Shown here: one piece after another, positions 41,327 through 48,596 of the stretch
How the letters are laid out: every line of letters starts with the position of its first letter
Position numbering within the stretch: the stretch's first letter is position 1
Assembly: GCA_964419545.1 (NCBI GenBank)
Contig: CAYQQU010000002.1
Location: 1 to 64,000 of the forward strand
Origin: CAYQQU01 sp964419545
GTDB lineage: Bacteria; Bacteroidota; Bacteroidia; Chitinophagales; Saprospiraceae
DNA: 64,000 nt
Reading direction: 5' to 3'
Notes under the pieces: generated by a model
Database searches by the model: none
The model's input: only the letters and a program-made list of their open reading frames with translations
What the model was told of the DNA's origin: nothing
Translations under genes and position numbers: made by a program

Positions 41327-42460
41327 ATGCAAAAACTCCTCATCCTCGATCGCGACGGCACTCTGGTGCTGGAACCTGACGATTACCAGGTCGACCGGCT
41401 CGAAAAGGTCGTTTTTTATCCCAAAGTGTTCCAATACCTGGCGCGTATCGTGCAGGAGCTCGATTTTACCCTGGTGATGATCACCAACCAGGACGGCCTG
41501 GGCACGGATGCTTTTCCGGAAGATACTTTCTGGCCGGCCCACCGCCATATTGTTCGCACCTTCGCCGGAGAGGGCGTCACCTTCGATGCGGAGCTGATCG
41601 ACCGCACCTATCCCCACGAAAACGCTCCTACCCGGAAACCCAATACCGGTTTGCTGACGCCCTACCTTAACGAGCGCTACGATATGCCGAATTCTTTGGT
41701 AATCGGAGATCGCCTCACCGATATGAAGCTGGCGCAAAACCTGGGTTGCCGGGGAATCTGGCTCAATAACGACCCGGAGCTGGGCGCTTCGGAACTCGGC
41801 GACGACCGGGAAGCGCTCGCCTCCGTTATCGCACTCACGACCACCGACTGGGAAGCTATTTACCGGTTTCTGAAACTGGGGCAACGCCGCGCGGAAGTGC
41901 ATCGGCAAACCAAAGAAACCGACATCGTCATAAAGCTGAACCTCGACGGCGAAGGGCAGGCCGACAATCAGACCGGGCTCGGCTTTTTTGATCACATGCT
42001 CGATCAACTGGCTCGCCACTCCGGCAGCGACCTTTACGTGCGCGTCCGGGGCGACCTGGCGGTCGATGAACACCACACCATAGAAGATACTGCGCTCGCC
42101 CTGGGCGAGGCGATCCGCGAAGCGCTGGGCGACAAACGGGGTATCGAGCGCTACGGTTTCAGCTTACCCATGGACGATTGCCTGGCGCAGGTGGCGCTGG
42201 ACTTCGGAGGCCGGCCCTGGCTGGTGTGGGAAGCGGCGTTCCGGCGGGAAAAGATCGGCGACATGCCGACCGAGATGTTTTTCCACTTTTTTAAATCGCT
42301 GAGCGACGCCGCCCGCTGTAACCTGAACATCAAAGCAGAAGGGACGAACGAGCACCACAAGATCGAAGCGATCTTCAAAGCGCTGGCCCGGGCCCTTAAG
42401 ATGGCCAAGCGACGGGACGCCGAGGATCAGCAACTGCCGACCACCAAAGGCGCTTTGTAA
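41327..42460 (+). CDS. hisB: Bifunctional histidinol-phosphatase / imidazoleglycerol-phosphate dehydratase
   Basis: The 377-residue fusion has an N-terminal HAD phosphatase (1-165; LILDRDGTLV with nucleophile Asp, and GDRLTDMKLAQNLG). The C-terminal IGPD domain (about 185-377) has GLGFFDHMLDQLARHSG, DEHHTIEDTALALGEA and the second metal segment EGTNEHHKIEAIFKALARAL. The fused form is the usual one in Bacteroidota and enterobacteria. It supplies two non-consecutive steps of histidine synthesis. Confidence 0.97.
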   Translation: MQKLLILDRDGTLVLEPDDYQVDRLEKVVFYPKVFQYLARIVQELDFTLVMITNQDGLGTDAFPEDTFWPAHRHIVRTFAGEGVTFDAELIDRTYPHENAPTRKPNTGLLTPYLNERYDMPNSLVIGDRLTDMKLAQNLGCRGIWLNNDPELGASELGDDREALASVIALTTTDWEAIYRFLKLGQRRAEVHRQTKETDIVIKLNLDGEGQADNQTGLGFFDHMLDQLARHSGSDLYVRVRGDLAVDEHHTIEDTALALGEAIREALGDKRGIERYGFSLPMDDCLAQVALDFGGRPWLVWEAAFRREKIGDMPTEMFFHFFKSLSDAARCNLNIKAEGTNEHHKIEAIFKALARALKMAKRRDAEDQQLPTTKGAL

Positions 42461-42476
42461 AATAAAACCCATCTAT

Positions 42477-43070
42477 ATGTCCGTAGCGGTCATCGATTAC
42501 AATGCCGGCAACGTACGGTCGGTGCTGTTCGCCCTGGAACGGCTGGGTGTCCCCGCCCTGCTTACCGAAGATCACGACGCCATCCGCGCGGCGGAGCGCG
42601 TCATTTTTCCGGGCGTAGGGGAGGCGCAAAACACCATGGCCTACCTTCGCGAGCGGGGGCTCGATCAGGTCATTCCTTCGCTCACCCAACCGGTGCTCGG
42701 TATCTGCCTGGGCATGCAATTGCTTTGCACGCATTCCGAAGAAGGCGACACCCCTTGTCTGGGACTCATCCCGCAGTCGGTCCGACGCTTTCGCCCCGTC
42801 GCCGGAGAGAAAGTGCCCCACATGGGCTGGAACCGCATCCATTCGCTGCGCGGGCCTCTTTTTCCAGCTGCTTTGGCCGGAGAATACGTCTATTTCGTAC
42901 ATAGCTATTACGTAGAGCAAGGGCCCTACACTACGGCCGTCGCGGATTACGTCCTGCCGTTCAGCGCCGCCCTGCAAAAAGATAATTTCTTCGCCACCCA
43001 GTTCCATCCCGAAAAATCGGGGGCGGTCGGGGAAAAGATTTTGCGGGCTTTTCTTGAAATCAATCAGTGA
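42477..43070 (+). CDS. hisH: Imidazole glycerol phosphate synthase, glutaminase subunit
   Basis: The 197-residue class I amidotransferase has IFPGVGEAQNTM, the nucleophile loop LGICLGMQLLCTHSEEG (Cys in GICLG) and catalytic His/Glu in TQFHPEKSGAVG. It provides ammonia to HisF. The partner hisF is not in this cluster. The stop lies 7 bp before hisA. Confidence 0.97.
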   Translation: MSVAVIDYNAGNVRSVLFALERLGVPALLTEDHDAIRAAERVIFPGVGEAQNTMAYLRERGLDQVIPSLTQPVLGICLGMQLLCTHSEEGDTPCLGLIPQSVRRFRPVAGEKVPHMGWNRIHSLRGPLFPAALAGEYVYFVHSYYVEQGPYTTAVADYVLPFSAALQKDNFFATQFHPEKSGAVGEKILRAFLEINQ

Positions 43071-43077
43071 GTTAGTT

Positions 43078-43794
43078 ATGGAAATCATCCCCGCCATCGA
43101 CATTATCGAAGGCAAATGCGTACGCCTCACCGAAGGCGACTACGACCGGAAAAAGGTATACAACGAGGATCCGCTGGAGGTAGCGCTGCAGTTTGCTGAC
43201 GCCGGTTTGCGGCGCCTCCACCTGGTAGACCTCGACGGGGCGCGGGCCAGGCACATCGTCAATTACCGGGTGCTGGAACGCCTGGCTACGCAAACGGACC
43301 TCCATATTGACTTCGGCGGCGGATTGAAGTCTGACGAAGATGTCCGGATCGCCTTCGAATCGGGCGCCCGGCAGATAACCGGAGGCACCATAGCGGTCAG
43401 GGACGAGAAACGGTTTATCGGATGGCTGGAAAAATACGGTCCCGAACGCATCATCCTGGGCGCGGACGTCCGCGACGGCAACATTGCCGTGAGCGGTTGG
43501 CAGGAACAGAGCGAGATCGAACTCATCCCTTTTCTGAAAAGCTATTCCGAGCAGGGAATCCGCTATGTTATTTGCACGGATATCGCCAAAGACGGCCGCC
43601 TGGCCGGAACGGCCGGTGAGCTATACCGGGAACTCCGGGAGACTTTCCCGGATTTGCAACTCATCGCCAGCGGCGGCGTTACCACCTTGTCCGACCTGGA
43701 GCAGCTGCTGGAGATCGGCTGCTACGGCGCCATCATCGGCAAGGCGCTCTACGAAGGCCGGATACCTTTGAATGCTTTGCACCAATTCTTGTAA
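43078..43794 (+). CDS. hisA: ProFAR isomerase
   Basis: The 238-residue TIM-barrel HisA starts at ATG 43078 (MEIIPAIDIIEGKCVRL) with catalytic Asp in PAIDI, LHLVDLDGAR, HIDFGGGLKSDED, ILGADVRDGNIAVSGW, CTDIAKDGRLAGT and phosphate loop IASGGVTTLSDL. An upstream in-frame GTG/TTG extension overlaps hisH and is not needed. In most Bacteroidota operons hisF and hisI(E) follow; here a small CxxC gene follows instead. Confidence 0.97.
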   Translation: MEIIPAIDIIEGKCVRLTEGDYDRKKVYNEDPLEVALQFADAGLRRLHLVDLDGARARHIVNYRVLERLATQTDLHIDFGGGLKSDEDVRIAFESGARQITGGTIAVRDEKRFIGWLEKYGPERIILGADVRDGNIAVSGWQEQSEIELIPFLKSYSEQGIRYVICTDIAKDGRLAGTAGELYRELRETFPDLQLIASGGVTTLSDLEQLLEIGCYGAIIGKALYEGRIPLNALHQFL

Positions 43795-43797
43795 GCA

Positions 43798-43968
43798 ATG
43801 AAAACTAAAGTTTGCCATACCTGCCGGGAAGAATACCATACTCTATTCCGCGTACAACTCGAAAAAGGAAAGACCTGGGTTTTCGTTTGCCCATCCTGTT
43901 GCGAACAGCACAAAGCTTCGGACGGCTATTATCGCTACGGCGGCGCCTGGAAAGGCGCCCGGCATTGA
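43798..43968 (+). CDS. 56-residue CxxC/CxxCC zinc-ribbon-like protein
   Basis: The ATG at 43798, three bases after the hisA stop, opens a 56-codon frame beginning MKTKVCHTCREEYHTLFRV. Cys pairs at 6/9 and 31/34 (plus Cys35) suggest a small zinc ribbon. The basic, aromatic tail reads GYYRYGGAWKGARH. Tight spacing suggests translation coupled to the his operon. No family is recognised and no link to histidine synthesis is known. Confidence 0.7.
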   Translation: MKTKVCHTCREEYHTLFRVQLEKGKTWVFVCPSCCEQHKASDGYYRYGGAWKGARH

Positions 43969-44010
43969 ATCGCCCTTAGCCCGGGTTTGAATGTGGAGCT
44001 ACTCTGAAAA

Positions 44011-44922
44011 TCAGGCGGCCAGCGCGAAGGTGAGGTATTCGCCGAAAAAGAGTATCCAGATAAACTGGTAGTAGCGCGGGAACCAACTGCCGAGGTGCTG
44101 AAAAGCCTGCTCTCGCCGCAGCCCTTCGCGCCAGTTGACGATCCAGAGCGCGATCAGGATCAGCAGGTGCCCCACAGCCAGCACCGTAGCGCTCAATTGA
44201 AAGGAGAGCGTGAAACAAAGCGCGATCAGCAGGACAATCGCGGCGGTTAGGATATAGTTGCCGATCAGAAAGACGCGACGGGCGCCCAGCTGGATGCTCA
44301 GCGTACGGATGCGAAAGGAATCGTCGCCTTCCATATCGGGAATGTCTTTGAACCAGGCGATCACGATGCTGTAGGCAAAGATGATCCCGGTGAGTAGCCA
44401 GATCTCCAGAGGAAGGCGTTCGCTCTGGTTGATGATCTGATGAAAATGCAGGAACAGGAGGAGATTGACGATCAGGCTCCGGACGGCGATGATACAGAAA
44501 GCCGCCCAGAAGTGGAAGCGCTTGAGCCGGATGGGCGGAAGGGAATAGGCTGTGCCCAGCGCGAGGCTCAGCAGCACCGTCGCCAGCAGGTAGCCGCCCT
44601 GAAGCCAGGCGACGACCAGCGATACGGCCACCGACGCATAGATGAGGAAGAAGCCGAACGGTAAACTGAATGCACCGGAGGCGAGCGGGAGATAAGGTTT
44701 GTTGATCCGGTCGATATCGATGTCGGTAATCTGGTTGAGCCCTACGATATATACATTGGCCCCCAGGCAGCTGATCCACGCCCACAGAAAGGCGTCGGCC
44801 GATCGCAGGCCGGAGGCTTCCGAATAGCCCAGCGCCAGTAGGTACAAAGCCGCCAGACTCAGGCTGGTGCCGATGATGGTATGCGGACGGGCAAACCGGA
44901 GGAGATTGAGCAATAGCTTCAT
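44011..44922 (-). CDS. UbiA-family prenyltransferase
   Basis: The 303-residue protein has eight or nine membrane helices and the two Asp motifs of UbiA enzymes: NQITDIDIDRINKPYLPLASG (first) and DIPDMEGDDSFRIRTLSIQLG (second). Together these bind the magnesium-diphosphate of a prenyl donor. The sequence looks closest to the homogentisate phytyl/geranylgeranyl transferase or (bacterio)chlorophyll synthase branch; acceptor and donor cannot be fixed. The gene is monocistronic and convergent with the his operon. Confidence 0.9.
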   Translation of the reverse strand: MKLLLNLLRFARPHTIIGTSLSLAALYLLALGYSEASGLRSADAFLWAWISCLGANVYIVGLNQITDIDIDRINKPYLPLASGAFSLPFGFFLIYASVAVSLVVAWLQGGYLLATVLLSLALGTAYSLPPIRLKRFHFWAAFCIIAVRSLIVNLLLFLHFHQIINQSERLPLEIWLLTGIIFAYSIVIAWFKDIPDMEGDDSFRIRTLSIQLGARRVFLIGNYILTAAIVLLIALCFTLSFQLSATVLAVGHLLILIALWIVNWREGLRREQAFQHLGSWFPRYYQFIWILFFGEYLTFALAA

Positions 44923-45213
44923 TTTGGGCGCATTTCAGATTTAAAGGACAAGCATTTGTGGGAGAAGTATCCGGCTTTCTCTAACCGCGGAAGGGTAGGT
45001 TCTAACCAATACATGGTGTTTTTTAACAAAATTTTAACACTTTTTAATTTCCTCTGCTTCCCTCCCGGAAGCGACCGTGGAAAATTCGGCGAATACCCCG
45101 GAATAGGTACGTTTATTTAGTCCTGGCCCATCGCCAGGATACAACACCCGGGTACCAAAAAAAACGTAACCAGGCGGTAAATCGCACTTTGAAGCGGGCT
45201 GACCGCAAAATCA
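44923..45213. other. Gene-free interval upstream of the mltD-like promoter
   Basis: This interval separates two divergent genes. A stem TCCTGG...CCAGGA (about 45120-45138) and a T/A-rich tract (45010-45050) are visible. The longest open frame (about 35 codons from 45013) has no credible start context. I see no RNA gene. Confidence 0.4.
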
Positions 45214-45244
45214 TTGACTTTTCAGGAAATTGGGTATAGTTTTG
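45214..45244 (+). promoter_or_regulatory. Bacteroidota-type promoter of the MltD-like gene
   Basis: TTG (45214-45216), 20 nt, TAGTTTTG (45237-45244) followed by CGCCG. The predicted leader is about 95 nt and contains a CCAGGG-ATTA-CCCTGG hairpin (45312-45327) 17 nt before the start codon, and a possible GGCTAA/TTAGCC pairing. Confidence 0.8.
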
Positions 45245-45344
45245 CGCCGAACATATTCGAAAAAAACAAAAGAGGCTAAGCTAAACGCCATAAACCCCAT
45301 TAATTAGCCAGCCAGGGATTACCCTGGTACAAAAAACAAAGACA

Positions 45345-46478
45345 ATGAAAATCCCATGGACGACCTTAGTGGTCTTGGCGTTCTGCGCCATGACGGCTAA
45401 AATCCCTTCGCCCCTGTATGGGTCTCCTCCTGCTGAACCTGTCGTACGGAACTCCGTACTTTCCAAGGAGCTCTTCAGGCAGCGGCTCGCCGAGATCGAT
45501 ATTCCATTCAACGTGCAATACACCGAGCGGGTACACGACGACATCGTGGAGTACCTGACCAGAGGGTACCGGCAAACTCAGTATTTGCTCGGCCGCTCGA
45601 CGCTGTACTTTCCGATCTTCGAGCACTATTTGACGGTGCACAACCTACCGATGGAGCTGAAGTATCTGCCGATGGTGGAATCGGCCCTGCGCCCCGGCGT
45701 TCAGTCGCAGGTGGGCGCCGCCGGGTTGTGGCAATTTATGGATTTCACCGCTCAGTACTACGGGCTGAACATCACCGAATACGTTGACGAGCGAAAGGAT
45801 CCGATCCTTTCCACGCAGGCCGCCGTGAAGATGCTCGCCGACCTTTACGAAGAATACCAGGATTGGTCGCTGGTGCTGGCGGCTTACAACGCCGGCCCGG
45901 CCAGGGTCAACAAAGCCATACGCCAAGTGCCGGGCGCCAGCGATTTCTGGGCGGTGCAGGAGCTGTTGCCGGAAGAGACGCAGCGTTACGTCCCGGCGTT
46001 TATCGCAGCAGCCTACGTCGCCAACTTTTACGACGTTCACAATATTCAACCGGCCTTTCCCGACTTCGAATTGCAGGATACCCGGGTGATCAGCATCCGC
46101 AACTACCTGACTTTCCGGCAGATCGAAGAAGTGACCGGCGTAAGTAGAGAGACCCTGCGCAAACTCAACCCAGGCTACCAAAAGCAGATCATTCCCCAGA
46201 ATGCTTCCGGCTATTTCCTGGTGTTGCCGAGCCACGCCATGCCGAAGTTCCGGGAGTTCTGGAACAAAAAGCTGAACCCGGAAGCCGCTAAGCCGGAGAA
46301 TATTTTTCAAACGACCTACGTCGTCACCAGCGGCGACAGCCTGCGGAAATTGGCGGAAGTTTTTCACTGTACGCCCGAAGCGATCATTCGCTGGAACCAG
46401 CTTTCCGGCCCCGAGCTGGTCATCAACCAGGAGCTGGTGATCTATCTTTCCCGCGAATTCATGATAACGAAAGTCTAA
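45345..46478 (+). CDS. Membrane-bound lytic murein transglycosylase D-like protein with LysM
   Basis: The 377-residue product has a signal peptide (about 1-19) and an SLT domain (about 85-245) with catalytic Glu112 in YLPMVESALRP, GAAGLWQFMDFTAQYYGL, VLAAYNAGPARV and RYVPAFIAA. A C-terminal LysM domain (about 316-362) has YVVTSGDSLRKLAEVFHCTPEAI. It should cleave peptidoglycan glycan strands to 1,6-anhydromuropeptides. A further LysM-like stretch (about 230-300; IRNYLTFRQIEEVTG) is diverged. Confidence 0.92.
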   Translation: MKIPWTTLVVLAFCAMTAKIPSPLYGSPPAEPVVRNSVLSKELFRQRLAEIDIPFNVQYTERVHDDIVEYLTRGYRQTQYLLGRSTLYFPIFEHYLTVHNLPMELKYLPMVESALRPGVQSQVGAAGLWQFMDFTAQYYGLNITEYVDERKDPILSTQAAVKMLADLYEEYQDWSLVLAAYNAGPARVNKAIRQVPGASDFWAVQELLPEETQRYVPAFIAAAYVANFYDVHNIQPAFPDFELQDTRVISIRNYLTFRQIEEVTGVSRETLRKLNPGYQKQIIPQNASGYFLVLPSHAMPKFREFWNKKLNPEAAKPENIFQTTYVVTSGDSLRKLAEVFHCTPEAIIRWNQLSGPELVINQELVIYLSREFMITKV

Positions 46479-46485
46479 AAAAAAT

Positions 46486-46545
46486 CCTGAAAAATAAGGC
46501 CTGCCACATCGCCTTCGAAAGATATGGCAGGCCTTATTTTTCAGG
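46486..46545. terminator. Bidirectional terminator with a perfect 21-bp stem
   Basis: The arms at 46486-46506 and 46525-46545 are exact inverse complements, with core AATAAGGCCTGCCA/TGGCAGGCCTTATT and an 18-nt loop. The A-tract/T-tract ends allow termination in both directions, between convergent mltD-like and purF-like genes. Confidence 0.92.
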
Positions 46546-46559
46546 GTTGGCTCCTGCGC

Positions 46560-48464
46560 TCAATACGCTCGCACGTCCTGTTTTTCCATGTAGTTGATAA
46601 ATGCGCGGTTGACGACGCGGTTGCCGCCCGGGGTGGGATACCGGCCCGAGAAATACCAGTCGCCCTGGTGGCTGGGGCAGGCGTGGTGAAGGCCTTCGAT
46701 GGTCTGGTAAATGACCTCCACTTCCGGTTTGATATGTTGAGGCTTGATGATCTCCGCGATCTTTCCGGAGATCTCTTCATAGGAGAAGGCTTCGTACAGG
46801 CGGGCTACCTCGTTGGTGATCTCTTCTTTCGGCCGGTTTTCCTGTGCTTTGCAGCGCGCGTAGGCCTCTTCGAGCAGATACTCCTGCCCCGTCTCTTCCA
46901 GGCAGGCGACGAGGGCGCGAAAAGCAATGAACTCTTTCATTTTCGACATGTCGATGCCGTAGCAGTCGGGATACCGGATCTGGGGCGCCGAAGAGACGAC
47001 CACGATCTTTTTGGGCCGCAGCCGGGAAACGATCTGCAGGATGCTGTCGCGCATAGTGGTGCCCCGCACGATTGAGTCATCGACGAGCACCAGGGTGTCT
47101 TTGTCGTTCTCGACCATGCCGTAGGTAACGTCATAAGCGTGGGAGACGAGGGCGCCCCGCGAGGTGGTGTCGGCGATGAAGGTGCGTTGCTTGGCGTCTT
47201 TGACGACGATCTTTTCGATGCGGGGACGCAGCGCCAGTATTTTATCTATTTTCTTGCTTTTGAGGTCTTTCCCTTTTTCTTCGATCAGTTTGAGGATCTT
47301 TTCGCGTTTGATCTCATTGAGGCGTTTGTCCATGCCTTCCATCAGCCCCAGAAAAGCCGTCTCGGCGGTATTGGGAATAAATGAAAAGACGGTGTGCTTG
47401 AGGTCGTAGTCGATGGCTTCCAGGACGGCGTCGGTGAGCTGTTCGCCCAGTTGCTTGCGCTCCAGGTAGATGTCGCGATCGGTGCCGCGCGAAAAGTAGA
47501 TGCGTTCGAAAGAGCAGGGGCGGCGTTCGATGGGGTCGATGAAGGGTTTTTCTTTCACCGATCCCTTTTTTTTGATGATGAGGGCGTGCCCCGGCTGCAA
47601 CTCGTGCACATCGGAAAATTTGACGTCGAAAGCCGTCTGAATAGCGGGGCGTTCGGAGGCGACCACCGCCACTTCTTCGTCGTGGTAGTAAAAAGCCGGC
47701 CGGATACCCGCCGGGTCGCGGATGGCGAAGGCGTCGCCGTGCCCGATCAGTCCGCCCATCACGTAGCCGCCGTCGAACTTCTTGCTGGCGCGGCGCAGCA
47801 GGCGCTGAATATCCAGGTTCTCGAAAATCAGGTCGTTGATCTCTTTGTTGTTGTAGCCGTCGGGTTTGTACCAGGTATGCAGTCGCTGGACTTCATCGTC
47901 GAGGAAATGGCCGATCTTTTCCAGCACCGTTACCGTGTCGGACATTTCTTTGGGGTACTGCCCCAGCTCCACGAGTTCTTCGAACAGTTCGTCGACATTG
48001 GTCAGGTTGAAGTTGCCGGCGAGGATGAGGTTGCGGTTGATCCAGTTGTTCTGCCGCAGGAAAGGGTGGCAGGTCTCGATGGAGTTGTCGCCGTGGGTGC
48101 CGTAGCGCAGGTGCCCCATCAGGAGTTCGCCCACGTAGGGTTTATTGGCTTTGAGCCAGGCGGGGTCGTTGAGCTGCTCGGGGGGCAGCTTTTCGAAGTG
48201 CCAGAAAACCCAGTTAAAAAGGTCGGTGAGGTAATTGGGCGAGTTGGAACGGTGCCGGCTGATGTATTTTTCGCCGGGCTTTACGTCCAGCTTGATCGTG
48301 GCCAGGCCGGCGCCGTCCTGGCCGCGATTGCGCTGCTTTTGCATCAGCAGCCGCAGTTTGTTCAGGCCGTACAAGACCGAGCCGTATTTTTCCTGATAGT
48401 ACTCCAGCGGCTGCAACAACCTGATCATTGCAATGCCGCATTCGTGCTTTATTTGGTCGCTCAT
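46560..48464 (-). CDS. Amidophosphoribosyltransferase-like protein (class II glutamine amidotransferase + PRTase)
   Basis: The 634-residue product is larger than E. coli PurF (about 505). It has a short pro-segment before Cys9 (MSDQIKHECGIA), the expected nucleophile if processed. GHLRYGTHGDNS and AGNFNLTN belong to the Ntn-glutaminase, and VLVDDSIVRGTT is the PRPP loop of the C-terminal PRTase. An internal charged insertion lies at about 370-430 (KREKILKLIEEKGKDLKSKK). This long form is common in Bacteroidota, sometimes alongside a standard PurF; whether it is the purine-committing enzyme here is not certain. A canonical promoter lies 30 nt upstream. Confidence 0.88.
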   Translation of the reverse strand: MSDQIKHECGIAMIRLLQPLEYYQEKYGSVLYGLNKLRLLMQKQRNRGQDGAGLATIKLDVKPGEKYISRHRSNSPNYLTDLFNWVFWHFEKLPPEQLNDPAWLKANKPYVGELLMGHLRYGTHGDNSIETCHPFLRQNNWINRNLILAGNFNLTNVDELFEELVELGQYPKEMSDTVTVLEKIGHFLDDEVQRLHTWYKPDGYNNKEINDLIFENLDIQRLLRRASKKFDGGYVMGGLIGHGDAFAIRDPAGIRPAFYYHDEEVAVVASERPAIQTAFDVKFSDVHELQPGHALIIKKKGSVKEKPFIDPIERRPCSFERIYFSRGTDRDIYLERKQLGEQLTDAVLEAIDYDLKHTVFSFIPNTAETAFLGLMEGMDKRLNEIKREKILKLIEEKGKDLKSKKIDKILALRPRIEKIVVKDAKQRTFIADTTSRGALVSHAYDVTYGMVENDKDTLVLVDDSIVRGTTMRDSILQIVSRLRPKKIVVVSSAPQIRYPDCYGIDMSKMKEFIAFRALVACLEETGQEYLLEEAYARCKAQENRPKEEITNEVARLYEAFSYEEISGKIAEIIKPQHIKPEVEVIYQTIEGLHHACPSHQGDWYFSGRYPTPGGNRVVNRAFINYMEKQDVRAY

Positions 48465-48492
48465 CCGTTTTCTCTTGTATGTTGAGAAAGTG

Positions 48493-48523
48493 CAAAGGTA
48501 AAGCTAAAAAACACCTGCGCCAA
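48493..48523 (-). promoter_or_regulatory. Bacteroidota-type promoter of the purF-like gene
   Basis: Minus-strand TTG (48523-48521), 20 nt, TACCTTTG (48500-48493) followed by CAC. The leader would be about 20 nt. Confidence 0.8.
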
Positions 48524-48596
48524 TTGTAAAGTTGTATTTACCGTTCCGGAAGGAGCGCCGGGTTGGAGGCCGTACTTTGGCAGCGAAAACCCCGGA

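Noticed and set aside
45013..45120. 35-codon ORF in the mltD upstream region
   Set aside because: No start context, no conservation evidence, and it ends upstream of the promoter of the real gene.
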